Part shown: positions 1 through 8,977 of the stretch, piece by piece | Numbering within the stretch: the first letter of the stretch is position 1 | Layout of the letters: each line of letters opens with the position of its first letter | From: Verrucomicrobiia bacterium | Lineage (GTDB): Bacteria > Verrucomicrobiota > Verrucomicrobiia > Limisphaerales > JAEYXS01 | Assembly: GCA_036405135.1 (NCBI GenBank) | Contig: DASWYF010000035.1 | Coordinates: 1 to 64,000 of the forward strand | Reading direction: 5' to 3' | Length of the DNA stretch: 64,000 nt | Translations under genes and position numbers: made by a program | Notes under the pieces: generated by a model | Database searches by the model: none | What the model was told of the DNA's origin: nothing | Seen by the model: only the letters and a program-made list of their open reading frames with translations

Positions 1-2
1 TG

Positions 3-2123
3 GCGGCCAGCACGCAGGCGCAGGTGCTGTTCACGGACACGGCCCGCAACAACACGGTGGCCAACCCCCTCCTCAAGGGCATCAGCCGCACCGATGATGG
101 TGGTCTGGACCCGCGTCCGGCAACCGGCAGCCCGGCATTGACGACCAGCCGCATTCCCTCAGATTCGTTCTACACGCTGGCGAACTACAAAGGCGCGTTC
201 AGCGGCGTCAACTGGGCGGCTGACTGGACCGCGCTCGGCGCAGAACGCATCATGAGCGGCAGTGGTGCAGGCGCTCCGCAATCTATCACGATCCCGGTTC
301 GCGGTCCCAGCTCATCCCAAGATCCCCAGGTGGAAGCCTTGGTTGCGGGCGTGGACTTCACGGCCATCATCACCGTCGGTGACACGGCAGCTAACAGCCC
401 CGGCTGGCGCTATGTCGGTCTCGGTGATGGTCTCGGTGCTTACGACAATACCAACGGCACCTTCACGGCGCTGGTGAACCATGAGATCAACGAGACGCTG
501 GGCATCACCCGCGCGCACGGTGCGAAGGGCACGTTTGTCTCCAAGCTCATCATTGACAAGGCTACGCTGCAGGTTCTCAACGGTCAGGACCTCATGACGA
601 ATGTCTATACCTTCAACACGAACAGCTTCGTCTATGAACTGGGTGTCAATGTGTTGATGGGCCGCTTCTGCTCGGCGGATCTCCCGCCGGTGAGCGCCTT
701 CTACAACAGCGGCAACGGCAAGGGCACGCAGAACCGCATCTTCATGAATGGTGAAGAGTTCTCCACCCAGTCCCGCGCTTGGGCACACATCGCCTCCGGT
801 CCGGAAACGGGCAACTCCTGGCAGCTCCCGCTGCTGGGCCGCGCCTCCTGGGAAAACGTGGTGGCCAGCCCCTACATGCAGGACAAGACCATCGTGGTCG
901 GTCTGGATGACGACGGCACGACGGACTCACAGGTGTACATCTACATCGGCACGAAGCAGACCACAGGCGCGAGCGATGTGGAGAAGGCCGGTCTGATGAA
1001 CGGTCAGCTCTACGGGGTTTCCGTGGCTGGTCTGGCGCAGGAAGTCGCGGGCACCACCGAGGTGCAACGCAACTTCTCGCTCGTGAACCTGAGCGCCCTG
1101 ACTGATGTTCGGGTCGCCACCTTCAACCAACTGGAGACGGTAGGCAACGGTGCCGGTGTAACCGCGTTCATGCGCGTGGAGGATGGTTCTTGGAATCCGC
1201 TGAATCCTCGTGAGTTCTACTTCCTCACGACGGCCAGTGCCTCGCTACCGAGCCGCCTCTGGCGCCTGACGTTCAACGATATCGCCAACCCGGAAGCGGG
1301 TGGGGTGATTGAGATGATGCTTAACGGCACGGAAGGCCAGATCATGATGGACAACATGGTGGTGGATCAGGATGGCAACATCCTTATCACGGAAGACCCG
1401 GGCAACAACGCCCGTCTAGCCCGTGCCTACAAATACTATCCTGCAACCGACGGCTTAATTGCTCTCGGTCAGGCCAAACAGTCCTTGTTCAAGAGCGGTG
1501 AACCCGGCTTCATCACGCAAGATGAAGAAGTTTCCGGCGTCATCGACATGCGCGACATCCTTGGCAACGGTGCCTACTTGATCGTGAACCAGATCCACAA
1601 TGGTGCCGTGGTTGGTAACGACCCGGAACTCGTGGAAGGTGGCCAATTGCTGGTGATGTATGTAAATGGCACCACGCCCTCCATCAACAGCCAGCCGACC
1701 CCGGTGAGCGTGGGCAGCGGTACTGCCGCCACCTTCACAGTCGCCGCCTCGGCCGGTTCTACCATCCAGTGGTACAAGAACGGCGTGCCGATCGCGACCG
1801 CGACCGGCACCAGCTACAGCATCCCGTCCCCAACAACGGGTGATGCTGGTCAATACGTGGCAGTGGTCACTTCGGCCAATGGTTCCGTGGCTTCCACCAC
1901 GGTCGCCCTGACCGTCACGGACATCGCCATGTATGCCGGTGTGGCCATCGCCGGTCCGATCGGTGCCCAGTATGACGTTCAGTACACGGAGAGTTTGGAA
2001 GGCACTCCGGTCTGGACCACGCTGGAGCGCGTGACGCTGAGCACCAGCCCGATGATCTACATCGATCAGACTTCGCCGGGCGAGAACAAGCGTTTCTACC
2101 GCGCACTGGAAGTGGCTCCGTAA
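3..2123 (+). CDS. PhoX-like (DUF839) secreted protein with Ig-like domain, 5' truncated
   Basis: The reading frame is already open at base 3, so the true start lies upstream of the window. The first 70 residues look like the end of another module: a (L)DPRPATGSPAL segment followed by a GAFSGVNWAADWTAL segment, seen at the ends of secreted beta-helix or repeat proteins. Residues of about 110-540 resemble the PhoX/DUF839 phosphatase-like fold (ALVNHEINET, NGEEFSTQSRAW, DNMVVDQDGNILITEDPG). An Ig-like domain follows (IQWYKNGVPI, GDAGQYVAVV). The protein ends with a tail typical of verrucomicrobial surface proteins, finishing FYRALEVAP. Known PhoX enzymes are calcium- and iron-dependent phosphatases; whether this one has activity is not shown. 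A strong terminator follows immediately, so it is not cotranscribed with the imelysin operon. Confidence 0.75.
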   Translation, partial: AASTQAQVLFTDTARNNTVANPLLKGISRTDDGGLDPRPATGSPALTTSRIPSDSFYTLANYKGAFSGVNWAADWTALGAERIMSGSGAGAPQSITIPVRGPSSSQDPQVEALVAGVDFTAIITVGDTAANSPGWRYVGLGDGLGAYDNTNGTFTALVNHEINETLGITRAHGAKGTFVSKLIIDKATLQVLNGQDLMTNVYTFNTNSFVYELGVNVLMGRFCSADLPPVSAFYNSGNGKGTQNRIFMNGEEFSTQSRAWAHIASGPETGNSWQLPLLGRASWENVVASPYMQDKTIVVGLDDDGTTDSQVYIYIGTKQTTGASDVEKAGLMNGQLYGVSVAGLAQEVAGTTEVQRNFSLVNLSALTDVRVATFNQLETVGNGAGVTAFMRVEDGSWNPLNPREFYFLTTASASLPSRLWRLTFNDIANPEAGGVIEMMLNGTEGQIMMDNMVVDQDGNILITEDPGNNARLARAYKYYPATDGLIALGQAKQSLFKSGEPGFITQDEEVSGVIDMRDILGNGAYLIVNQIHNGAVVGNDPELVEGGQLLVMYVNGTTPSINSQPTPVSVGSGTAATFTVAASAGSTIQWYKNGVPIATATGTSYSIPSPTTGDAGQYVAVVTSANGSVASTTVALTVTDIAMYAGVAIAGPIGAQYDVQYTESLEGTPVWTTLERVTLSTSPMIYIDQTSPGENKRFYRALEVAP

Positions 2124-2138
2124 CAAGCAGGATTCAAG

Positions 2139-2171
2139 ACCCTGACCGGGTGACCGGTCAGGGTAGTTTTT
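2139..2171 (+). terminator. Rho-independent terminator after the PhoX-like gene
   Basis: A perfect 10-bp stem (ACCCTGACCG paired with CGGTCAGGGT) closes a 6-nt loop and is followed by AGTTTTT. It starts 15 bases after the stop codon. Confidence 0.9.
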
Positions 2172-2174
2172 CAG

Positions 2175-2202
2175 GCGGGGCTTGGGAAAACCCAAGTCCC
2201 GC
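2175..2202. other. Second hairpin in the 5' region of the imelysin operon
   Basis: A 12-bp stem with one G-T pair (GCGGGGCTTGGG with CCCAAGTCCCGC) closes an AAAA loop. It lies directly after the terminator and about 40 bases before the imelysin start. It has no good T-tract, so it may be a back-up terminator or a leader structure. A GTTAA-GT-TTAAC inverted repeat follows at 2221-2232, a possible operator. Confidence 0.5.
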
Positions 2203-2244
2203 TCTTTCGCTGGATGGACTGTTAAGTTTAACTATATTTTAGCC

Positions 2245-3423
2245 ATGAAACGGTTTGCCTGCCGTCGTCAGTTTCTCCTGTTGCTTTCTGCTGCCGCCGT
2301 CGGATCGGTTTTGCGGCCGCTGCTGGCCAATGGCACGGTGACTGTGGTGCAACGATTTTTGCGGGATTACTCGGATATTCTCCATGCTGCGTATACGGAT
2401 GCGTGGGCGGGGGCGCGGAGGATGGAGAAGGAGATCGCCACGTTTGTGGAAAAGCCTTCGGAAGCCGGGCTGGCTGCCGCCCGCAGGGCATGGGTGTCCG
2501 CCCGGGTGCCATATCTCCAGACAGAGGTGGCACGTTTTTATGATGGGCCGATCGAAGAGGTGGAAGGATTTATCAATGCCTGGCCGATCGATGAGAATTA
2601 CATCGATTATACGGTCGAAGATGCCAATGCCGGCATTATCAACAATCCCAAGAATTTCCCCGAACTGACTTTGGAGACATTGGCCGGTTTTAATGAGAAG
2701 GAAGGTGAGAAGAACATCAGTACTGGGTGGCATGCGATCGAGTTTTTGCTGTGGGGACAGGATTTGAGCGATGACGGACCGGGCGGTCGTTCGTATCTGG
2801 ATTACGTGCCTGCTGCATTGGGGGAGCGCAGACATGCGGTGCGGCGCGGCGAGTATCTCCGTCTGGCCACATCGCTTTTGATCCAGCATTTGAAGCAGGT
2901 GGCAGATGAATGGGCACCAGGGAAGGAATCCAATTACCGGGGACATTTTCTGGCGGGCACGCCGCATGAATCGCTTGAGAAAGTCATCCGGGGCATGGGT
3001 GCTTTCAGCGGTGCGGAACTGGGCGGGGAACGCACCATGGTGGCCTACACGACGAAGGAGCAGGAGGATGAGCATTCCTGTTTCAGCGACACGACGCATC
3101 AGGACATGCATTATGACCAGGTGGGGATCATGAATGTCTGCACCGGGATTTACCGCCGGCCGGACAAGACTGAGATACGCGGCACCGGTTTGCTGGACGT
3201 GATCCGTGAACGAAGCCCGATGCTGGCGGATCGTTTCGCGAAAGAGCTGGGAGAGAGCTTGGCGGCGGTGAGGGCGGTGCCTGTACCTTTTGACCGTGCG
3301 ATGAAGGGGCGTGATACTGCGCCAGGCCGGGTGGCGTTGAAGAGGGCGATCGATGCGTTGCAGGCGCAGACGCGGACGCTGGCGTCAGCGGCCAAAGAGC
3401 TGGGTATTCAATTGAATTTGTGA
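2245..3423 (+). CDS. Imelysin family (peptidase M75-like) exported protein
   Basis: The product is a periplasmic or surface imelysin of about 392 residues, a family linked to iron uptake or iron sensing (IrpA, EfeO relatives) whose ligand is not settled. The family motif GxHxxE is present as GWHAIEFLLWGQD. I chose the ATG at 2245 because it begins a proper export signal with a twin-Arg motif (CRRQFLLLL, then a hydrophobic run to about residue 28); an earlier in-frame start at 2182 would bury the signal and overlap the leader hairpin. There is no obvious Shine-Dalgarno site. The stop codon overlaps the next start (TGATG), so it is translationally coupled to the di-haem oxidoreductase. It is the first gene of a four-gene operon with a second imelysin. 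Confidence 0.9.
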   Translation: MKRFACRRQFLLLLSAAAVGSVLRPLLANGTVTVVQRFLRDYSDILHAAYTDAWAGARRMEKEIATFVEKPSEAGLAAARRAWVSARVPYLQTEVARFYDGPIEEVEGFINAWPIDENYIDYTVEDANAGIINNPKNFPELTLETLAGFNEKEGEKNISTGWHAIEFLLWGQDLSDDGPGGRSYLDYVPAALGERRHAVRRGEYLRLATSLLIQHLKQVADEWAPGKESNYRGHFLAGTPHESLEKVIRGMGAFSGAELGGERTMVAYTTKEQEDEHSCFSDTTHQDMHYDQVGIMNVCTGIYRRPDKTEIRGTGLLDVIRERSPMLADRFAKELGESLAAVRAVPVPFDRAMKGRDTAPGRVALKRAIDALQAQTRTLASAAKELGIQLNL

Positions 3424-4862
3424 TGTCGCGTGTTTGGCCGATGAAATTTTTCCCCGTTCATATCAAGCTGCCGACCGTGCTTGGGATTTTGCTGGCTGCC
3501 GGGAGCGTGGCGGGTTTGCTGGTGCATGCTTCAGATGAGGCGGCAGCGGCGGCTGATCCAAGGACATTGTCCGGTGGGGAAACTACAGTTTTCGATACGA
3601 GCCGGAATGCGTTCACTTTTGCGGCGCGTAATCTGCCAGCGGAGAGGCGGGCCCAGTTTTTCACGGGGAATTCTTTTTTTAACGAGAACTGGGTGGCGGC
3701 TCCGGCTTCTACCTCGGCACGCGATGGCTTGGGGCCGATCTTCATCGCGCGGTCGTGTTCGGCGTGCCATTTCAAGGATGGGCGGGATCGCGGGCCGCAG
3801 GCGGGAGTGCCTGCCCAGACATTGGTGGTGCGTTTGAGTCTGCCGGGGAAGGATGTCAAGACTGGTGCGCCTGTGCCGGAACCGGTGTATGGCGGGCAGT
3901 TGCAGATGCGAGCGGTGCCTGGGGTGCCGGGTGAGGCGGAGGTGCTGGTGGACTGGGAGGAGATCCCGGGAAATTATGGTGACGGCGATAATTATTCTCT
4001 CAGGCGCCCCCGTTACAGTGTCACGAACGCGGCGTATGGGGCGCTGAGCAGGGAGGCGCGTCTTTCGATGCGTGTGGCGCCGGTGGTGATCGGATTGGGA
4101 CTTTTGGAGGCTGTGACCGAAGAGACTTTGCTGGGGCTGGCGGACGAAGAGGACAGGAATAGAGATGGAATTTCGGGAAGACTCAACCGCGTGTGGGATG
4201 TGGCTGGGAACAAAAAGGTGGCCGGGCGCTTTGGGTGGAAGGCGGAGCAACCTTCGGTGCGGCAACAGGTGGCGGGTGCGTTCAACGAGGACATGGGTTT
4301 GACGACTTCCATGTTTGCCCATGAAAACCATACGGCGACGCAGACGAATCTGGCGGTGCTGCCCAGTGGCGGTTCTCCTGAGGTGAAGGATGAGATGTTG
4401 GAGGCGGTGGTGTTGTATTCGCGGACGTTGGCGGTTCCCGCCCGCCGGGAGGTGACGCATCTGGTAGTGCAACGCGGGGAATCCCTGTTTCGCAATATCG
4501 GATGTGCGGATTGTCATCAACCGGTTTTGCAGACCGGGACCCAGGTGGATTTGGCTGAACTGGCTAACCAGACAATCCAGCCGTTCACGGACCTGTTGCT
4601 GCATGATATGGGGGAGGGATTGGCGGATGGGCGGGAGGTGTTCGAGGCGTCGGGGCGTGAATGGCGGACGCCACCTTTATGGGGGATCGGTCTGGTCAAG
4701 ACGGTGAACGGGCATACGGATTTTTTGCATGACGGACGGGCGCGGAATTTGGCGGAGGCGATTTTGTGGCATGGAGGTGAGGCAGAGCACGCAAGGGAGC
4801 GTTTCCGTGTCCTGCCGAAGGAGGAGAGAGAGGCGTTGCTGCGCTTTCTAGGGTCGTTATGA
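3423..4862 (+). CDS. Di-haem c-type oxidoreductase (DHOR, putative thiol oxidoreductase/peroxidase)
   Basis: The product (about 479 aa) carries two c-type haem motifs, CSACH near residue 112 and CADCH near residue 361, separated by a long DHOR-type domain. An N-terminal hydrophobic segment (LPTVLGILLAAGSVAGLLV) is a signal peptide or anchor, so it should work in the periplasm. The family is usually called di-haem oxidoreductase or thiol oxidoreductase-like; its substrate is unknown. DHOR genes are repeatedly found beside imelysin genes in other bacteria, which supports a joint role in iron handling. The start at 3423 overlaps the previous stop codon; an ATG at 3441 (MKFFPVHIK) is an equally good alternative. 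Its own stop overlaps the next ATG. Confidence 0.9.
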   Translation: MSRVWPMKFFPVHIKLPTVLGILLAAGSVAGLLVHASDEAAAAADPRTLSGGETTVFDTSRNAFTFAARNLPAERRAQFFTGNSFFNENWVAAPASTSARDGLGPIFIARSCSACHFKDGRDRGPQAGVPAQTLVVRLSLPGKDVKTGAPVPEPVYGGQLQMRAVPGVPGEAEVLVDWEEIPGNYGDGDNYSLRRPRYSVTNAAYGALSREARLSMRVAPVVIGLGLLEAVTEETLLGLADEEDRNRDGISGRLNRVWDVAGNKKVAGRFGWKAEQPSVRQQVAGAFNEDMGLTTSMFAHENHTATQTNLAVLPSGGSPEVKDEMLEAVVLYSRTLAVPARREVTHLVVQRGESLFRNIGCADCHQPVLQTGTQVDLAELANQTIQPFTDLLLHDMGEGLADGREVFEASGREWRTPPLWGIGLVKTVNGHTDFLHDGRARNLAEAILWHGGEAEHARERFRVLPKEEREALLRFLGSL

Positions 4863-6025
4863 TGATTTCAACTATGAGAAGCTGGATTGCAGGCGTCGTA
4901 AGCGCGGGTGTTCTCGGAACCTGTTTGTGGATGGTGGTGTCGCCGGTTCCAGGCAGTGGCATGGCACAGGCTGCGCAAACGAAGGAGTTTTCCCGTCCGG
5001 CGATGTTGGAGGATATCGCCACCAAGGTTTTGGTTCCGGGTATCCGGGAGTTTCATGACAAGTGCCAGGGGTTGGAGAAATTTTCGGCCAAACTTGCGAT
5101 GGAACCATCGCCTGAAAATGTCAGGCTGGTGCAACAGGCGTGGGTGGATGCCTGTCTGGCGTGGAAGCGAATGCAATGGATCCAATTCGGGCCGGTGAAG
5201 GACCGGGCATATTGGTCTGCGCTTTGTTTCAAACCGGTTTACCCCGTCAGCATCGAAAAAGTAATCCGGGGTACGGAGCCTATCACGCAGGACTCTCTGG
5301 CGGAGCAAGGTGCGGCGGCAAAGGGGTTGTACACGTTGGAGTATCTTTTGTTCGACTTGCCGCAAGGCCAGACGGCATGGGTGGGGGAGGATGGGAAACC
5401 TGCCAGAACTGGCACACCGCGGCTGGCGGCGAAGTGGTTGTTGGAAGGCGACCAAGCAGAGCGCAGGAGAATCTATGTCCGTGAAGCCGCGCGTGAAATG
5501 ATGGAGATGCTGAAGCCGGTGCGGGCCACAGTTGATGACCCGGCTTTTATTGCCAATTATGTCAAAGGCGGTCAAACGAGCGTTGATCTGGCGGTGAACG
5601 GCTTGTTGGATGAACTGGAAAGCGGGGTGGTGAACTTGATCCGTCTGTATGTGGACCAGTTCGCGAACCGCAGTTTGCGCTACGACCAGATCGAGGGCTA
5701 TCCCAGCGGGCTTTCGGTGCGGGTGATGGAGGAGGAATTGGCGGGATTGGAGAAACTTTATCGCGGTGGTGGCGGTCTCGGATTGGATGATTACGTGAAG
5801 CATGTGAACCCCGGTCTGGCTGAGCGCATGGAGCAGCGGTTGAAAGCGGGCAAGGAGGCGTTGAAGGCATTTCGGGAGCTGCCGGTGGACCAGGCTCTGG
5901 TGAAGCGGTATGCCGCCATGGAAAAAGCTCATGACGAATTGCGCGAACTGGAGATACAGATCAAACTCGATGTGATCAGCAGCTTGGGCATCACGCTTTT
6001 ATTCAGTTCCACCGATGGCGACTGA
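4859..6025 (+). CDS. Second imelysin family exported protein
   Basis: This 388-residue protein is a divergent imelysin: the position of the GxHxxE motif reads GLYTLEYLLFDL, keeping Gly and Glu but replacing His with Tyr. This is common in the second imelysin of paired loci and suggests a different ligand or a structural role. Residues 7-30 form a signal peptide (IAGVVSAGVLGTCLWMVV). The gene starts on an ATGA overlap with the DHOR gene and its last 11 bases overlap the HTTM gene, so all four genes are almost certainly one transcript. Alternative ATGs are at 4862 and 4874; the signal peptide works with any of them. Confidence 0.87.
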   Translation: MMISTMRSWIAGVVSAGVLGTCLWMVVSPVPGSGMAQAAQTKEFSRPAMLEDIATKVLVPGIREFHDKCQGLEKFSAKLAMEPSPENVRLVQQAWVDACLAWKRMQWIQFGPVKDRAYWSALCFKPVYPVSIEKVIRGTEPITQDSLAEQGAAAKGLYTLEYLLFDLPQGQTAWVGEDGKPARTGTPRLAAKWLLEGDQAERRRIYVREAAREMMEMLKPVRATVDDPAFIANYVKGGQTSVDLAVNGLLDELESGVVNLIRLYVDQFANRSLRYDQIEGYPSGLSVRVMEEELAGLEKLYRGGGGLGLDDYVKHVNPGLAERMEQRLKAGKEALKAFRELPVDQALVKRYAAMEKAHDELRELEIQIKLDVISSLGITLLFSSTDGD

Positions 6026-7409
6026 AGCGACCATAGGCGCGTCTTCGCTCGAAGAATGCAGTCCGGCACTGGTGCGTTCGGGCTGGCTTGACGTCTGCCT
6101 GAAGCGGGTCAATGAGCCGGTTGATGGGGCATCCCTGGCAGTTTTTCGCATCCTGTTCGGTTGCGTGATGGCCTTCGCCATGGTTCGGCTGCTGGTAAAA
6201 GGATGGGTACGGGAATTGTATCTGGCTCCAGCGTTTCACTTCACTTGGGAATGGTTTCCGTGGGTCAAGGTGCTGCCTGGATGGGGTATGTACGGTTTGG
6301 TGGCAGGACTTGCATTGGCTGCGCTAGGTGTGGCTGCGGGTTGGCGTCACCGGTTTTGTGCGGCGTTGTTTTTCAGCGGGTTCACCTACCTGGAATTGAT
6401 CGATCAGACGACGTATCTGAACCACTACTATCTCGTCAGCCTGCTCAGCGGCTTGCTGATCTTTCTGCCGGCGGATGCGAAGTGGGCGTGTGCTCCCCGC
6501 AGGGAGCCCGGTGGCATGGTGCCGGTGTGGGCTGTATGGCTGCTGCGTTTTCAGGTGGGTGCGGTTTTTTTCTTTGCAGGGCTGGCCAAATTGAATGGGG
6601 ACTGGCTTTTAGAGGCGCAGCCGATGCGGATATGGCTGGCAGCACGGAGCGATCTGCCCTGGATCGGGCCGTTTCTGGCCAAGGTGTGGGTGGCGTATGC
6701 CGCGAGTTGGGCGGGTGCCTTGTATGATCTCTTCATCCCTTTCCTTTTGTTGAGGTCGCGAACGCGGCCTTTTGCCTGTGTGGCGGTGATCGTTTTCCAC
6801 GGCATGACGGCAGTATTGTTCAACATCGGCATGTTTCCGTGGATCATGATGGTGGCCGCGTTGATATTTTTTCCGCCGGAGGGATTTGGACGGTTTCTGG
6901 CGAAAGGCAAACATCCAGAGTCCACCGGCGGAAAGCGGACATCGACGAACATCCGCGGAGGACAGCTTCAACGGGCCGGGTTAATGATGTTGGGCTGTTA
7001 TGTTTTGATTCAGATCGCGCTTCCGTTACGCCCGTTTCTTTACCCGCAGCAAGGGGCCTGGGATGGCCGGGGTTTCAACTTTTCCTGGCGAGTGATGCTG
7101 GTGGAGAAGACGGGATATGTGGAGTTCTTCGCTGTGTCACCGGAGAGCCGGAGCAAGGAACGACTGCGTGTGGACCATCTCATCACGCCCCGCCAGAAGG
7201 TGATGATGGCGCAAGATCCGGACATGATCCGGCAGATGGCGTGCCGGCTGGCCAAGGATCTTTCCGCGAGCGAACGTGAGAGGGTGGAGATCCATGTGAG
7301 TTCCTATGCCACGATCAACGGGCATCCCAGTCAACGTTTGATCCGTGCGGGAATCGACCTGACCGGTCCATTGCCTGCAGACTGGATTGTGCCGTTCAAA
7401 GCGAAATGA
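6015..7409 (+). CDS. HTTM-domain multipass membrane protein (vitamin K gamma-carboxylase-like)
   Basis: The product (464 aa) has about eight hydrophobic helices and matches the HTTM (horizontally transferred transmembrane) architecture related to vitamin K-dependent gamma-glutamyl carboxylase: an opening helix with DGASLAVFRILFG, then LIDQTTYLNHYYLVSLLSGLLIFLP, and a soluble C-terminal part of roughly 120 residues. No biochemical role is established for bacterial HTTM proteins. It overlaps the imelysin gene by 11 bases, implying coupled translation and a functional link to the imelysin-DHOR proteins. A carboxylase or other modification of the secreted partners is conceivable but is only inference. 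Confidence 0.85.
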   Translation: MATEATIGASSLEECSPALVRSGWLDVCLKRVNEPVDGASLAVFRILFGCVMAFAMVRLLVKGWVRELYLAPAFHFTWEWFPWVKVLPGWGMYGLVAGLALAALGVAAGWRHRFCAALFFSGFTYLELIDQTTYLNHYYLVSLLSGLLIFLPADAKWACAPRREPGGMVPVWAVWLLRFQVGAVFFFAGLAKLNGDWLLEAQPMRIWLAARSDLPWIGPFLAKVWVAYAASWAGALYDLFIPFLLLRSRTRPFACVAVIVFHGMTAVLFNIGMFPWIMMVAALIFFPPEGFGRFLAKGKHPESTGGKRTSTNIRGGQLQRAGLMMLGCYVLIQIALPLRPFLYPQQGAWDGRGFNFSWRVMLVEKTGYVEFFAVSPESRSKERLRVDHLITPRQKVMMAQDPDMIRQMACRLAKDLSASERERVEIHVSSYATINGHPSQRLIRAGIDLTGPLPADWIVPFKAK

Positions 7410-7425
7410 TAACTATTTGTTCAAT

Positions 7426-8871
7426 ATGAAAGCCTCTTTGCCTGGAGCTTTACTGGCCTGCTGGTTATGGATGACGTTCACGCCCAATCCGATTCACTCT
7501 GCCCAAATCTTTTTGGGGCAAGGGACATTGGCAGGGGAAGTCACCACCGACAGTGTGATTTTGCAGGCACGACTGACGGGGGCGGAATCGGTGATCGACG
7601 GTGATGTGCCGGGCATGCGGGGTGTTTTGCGGTTCGAGATCGATGAGCATCCGACCTTTCCCAAGCCAATCCAAACTGCGTGGATGAATGCCCGTCCGGA
7701 CGGAGATTTCATGGTGAAGACCAGGGTCACAGGATTGAAGCCGGATACGGAGTATTATTATCGTCCAGTTTTCGGTTCCCACGAGCGACAGTCGTTGCCT
7801 GATATCGCGCGAGTTTTCCGGACGTTGGGCGGCAAGAGTTCTGAACGGCCGGTGAAGTTCGTGATGGGGAGCTGCATGAATTATGCTGTCTTTCATAGTG
7901 GAAAGGATGGCAAAGGACAGGGGGCGGCCTTGGGCGTGGAAAAGGATAACGGATATGTGGCGTTCACATCGATGTTCCGTATCAGGCCGGATTTCTATAT
8001 CGGCAACGGCGATAATGTCTATTACGACAACCCCTTGGCCACGCGGGCTAAAACGGTGCAGGATATGCGGAGGAAATGGCACGAGCAATTTGTGCAGGTG
8101 ACCATGAACCAGCTATTCGCCATCACGCCCACCTACTGGTTGAAAGATGACCATGACTACCGGTTCAATGATGCGGATTCCACGCAGGAGCAAGAGCCGT
8201 CCCACGGCTTGGGCATCCGCATTTTTCGCGAGCAGTTGCCGGTGGTGGATCCGGCGGATACAAATGCCGTCACTTACCGGACTCACAGGGTCAGCAGGCA
8301 TCTGCAACTCTGGTTTGTGGAAGGACGTGATCATCGCAGCCCGAACAAGATGCGGGATGGACCGGAGAAAAGCATCTGGGGGAAGGAGCAGAAGGAATGG
8401 CTCAAGCGCACGCTGAAGGAGAGCGATGCGACCTTCAAACTGCTTATCTCACCCACGCCGATGATCGGGCCGGATGATGCATCCAAGCGGGACAACCATG
8501 CGAATATCGGAGGGTTTCGGCATGAGGGCGAGGAGTTCTTCGAGTGGATGAAGGCGAACGACATCGGTACCAACCAGTTTTTCATCCTCTGCGGCGACCG
8601 GCACTGGCAGTATCAATCCCAGCATCCTAGCGGATACCAAGAATTTGCCTGTGGGGCGTTAAACACCCAGAATGCCCGAACGGGCCCAAAACCAGGTGCT
8701 GAAAAATCAACCGATCCCCGAGGGGAAGTTAAGCAGATGTTCACCTCACCTAAACCGGTGGGAGGCTTTTTACTGGTGGAGCAGGGGACGTTTGGCAAAC
8801 TGCAGCAGTTGCAAATCACCTTCAAAGATGAGTCAGGCACATCGCTTCATTCGATGCGGATATTGAAATAG
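7426..8871 (+). CDS. PhoD-like metallophosphatase / phosphodiesterase, exported
   Basis: The product is an alkaline phosphatase D-type enzyme of about 481 residues. Visible metal-site motifs are GSCMNY (the Cys used by PhoD for iron), GNGDNVYYDN, KDDHDYRFND and CGDRHWQYQ, in the correct order. The N-terminus (MKASLPGALLACWLWMTF up to about HSA) is a signal peptide, which supports the start at 7426 rather than an in-frame codon at 7387 inside the HTTM gene. PhoD enzymes cleave phosphate mono- or diesters outside the cytoplasm using Fe and Ca. It lies 16 bases after the HTTM gene and may be the last gene of the imelysin operon. Confidence 0.88.
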   Translation: MKASLPGALLACWLWMTFTPNPIHSAQIFLGQGTLAGEVTTDSVILQARLTGAESVIDGDVPGMRGVLRFEIDEHPTFPKPIQTAWMNARPDGDFMVKTRVTGLKPDTEYYYRPVFGSHERQSLPDIARVFRTLGGKSSERPVKFVMGSCMNYAVFHSGKDGKGQGAALGVEKDNGYVAFTSMFRIRPDFYIGNGDNVYYDNPLATRAKTVQDMRRKWHEQFVQVTMNQLFAITPTYWLKDDHDYRFNDADSTQEQEPSHGLGIRIFREQLPVVDPADTNAVTYRTHRVSRHLQLWFVEGRDHRSPNKMRDGPEKSIWGKEQKEWLKRTLKESDATFKLLISPTPMIGPDDASKRDNHANIGGFRHEGEEFFEWMKANDIGTNQFFILCGDRHWQYQSQHPSGYQEFACGALNTQNARTGPKPGAEKSTDPRGEVKQMFTSPKPVGGFLLVEQGTFGKLQQLQITFKDESGTSLHSMRILK

Positions 8872-8924
8872 CTCACTACGGTTGATGATTCGTCCATAAA
8901 AATCAGGGCTGACTGGGTTAATAA

Positions 8925-8939
8925 TTAGAATTATTCTAA
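8925..8939. promoter_or_regulatory. Per-type box upstream of the Fur/PerR regulator and suf genes
   Basis: TTAGAATTATTCTAA is a perfect 7-1-7 inverted repeat with the layout of the Bacillus PerR operator (TTATAATnATTATAA type). It sits 38 bases before the regulator start, inside an AT-rich stretch likely to hold the promoter. The site implies autoregulation and possibly control of the suf genes that follow. Confidence 0.7.
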
Positions 8940-8977
8940 ATATTGACAGGTCTGGGTAATGGAGGGAGAGTTTATCT

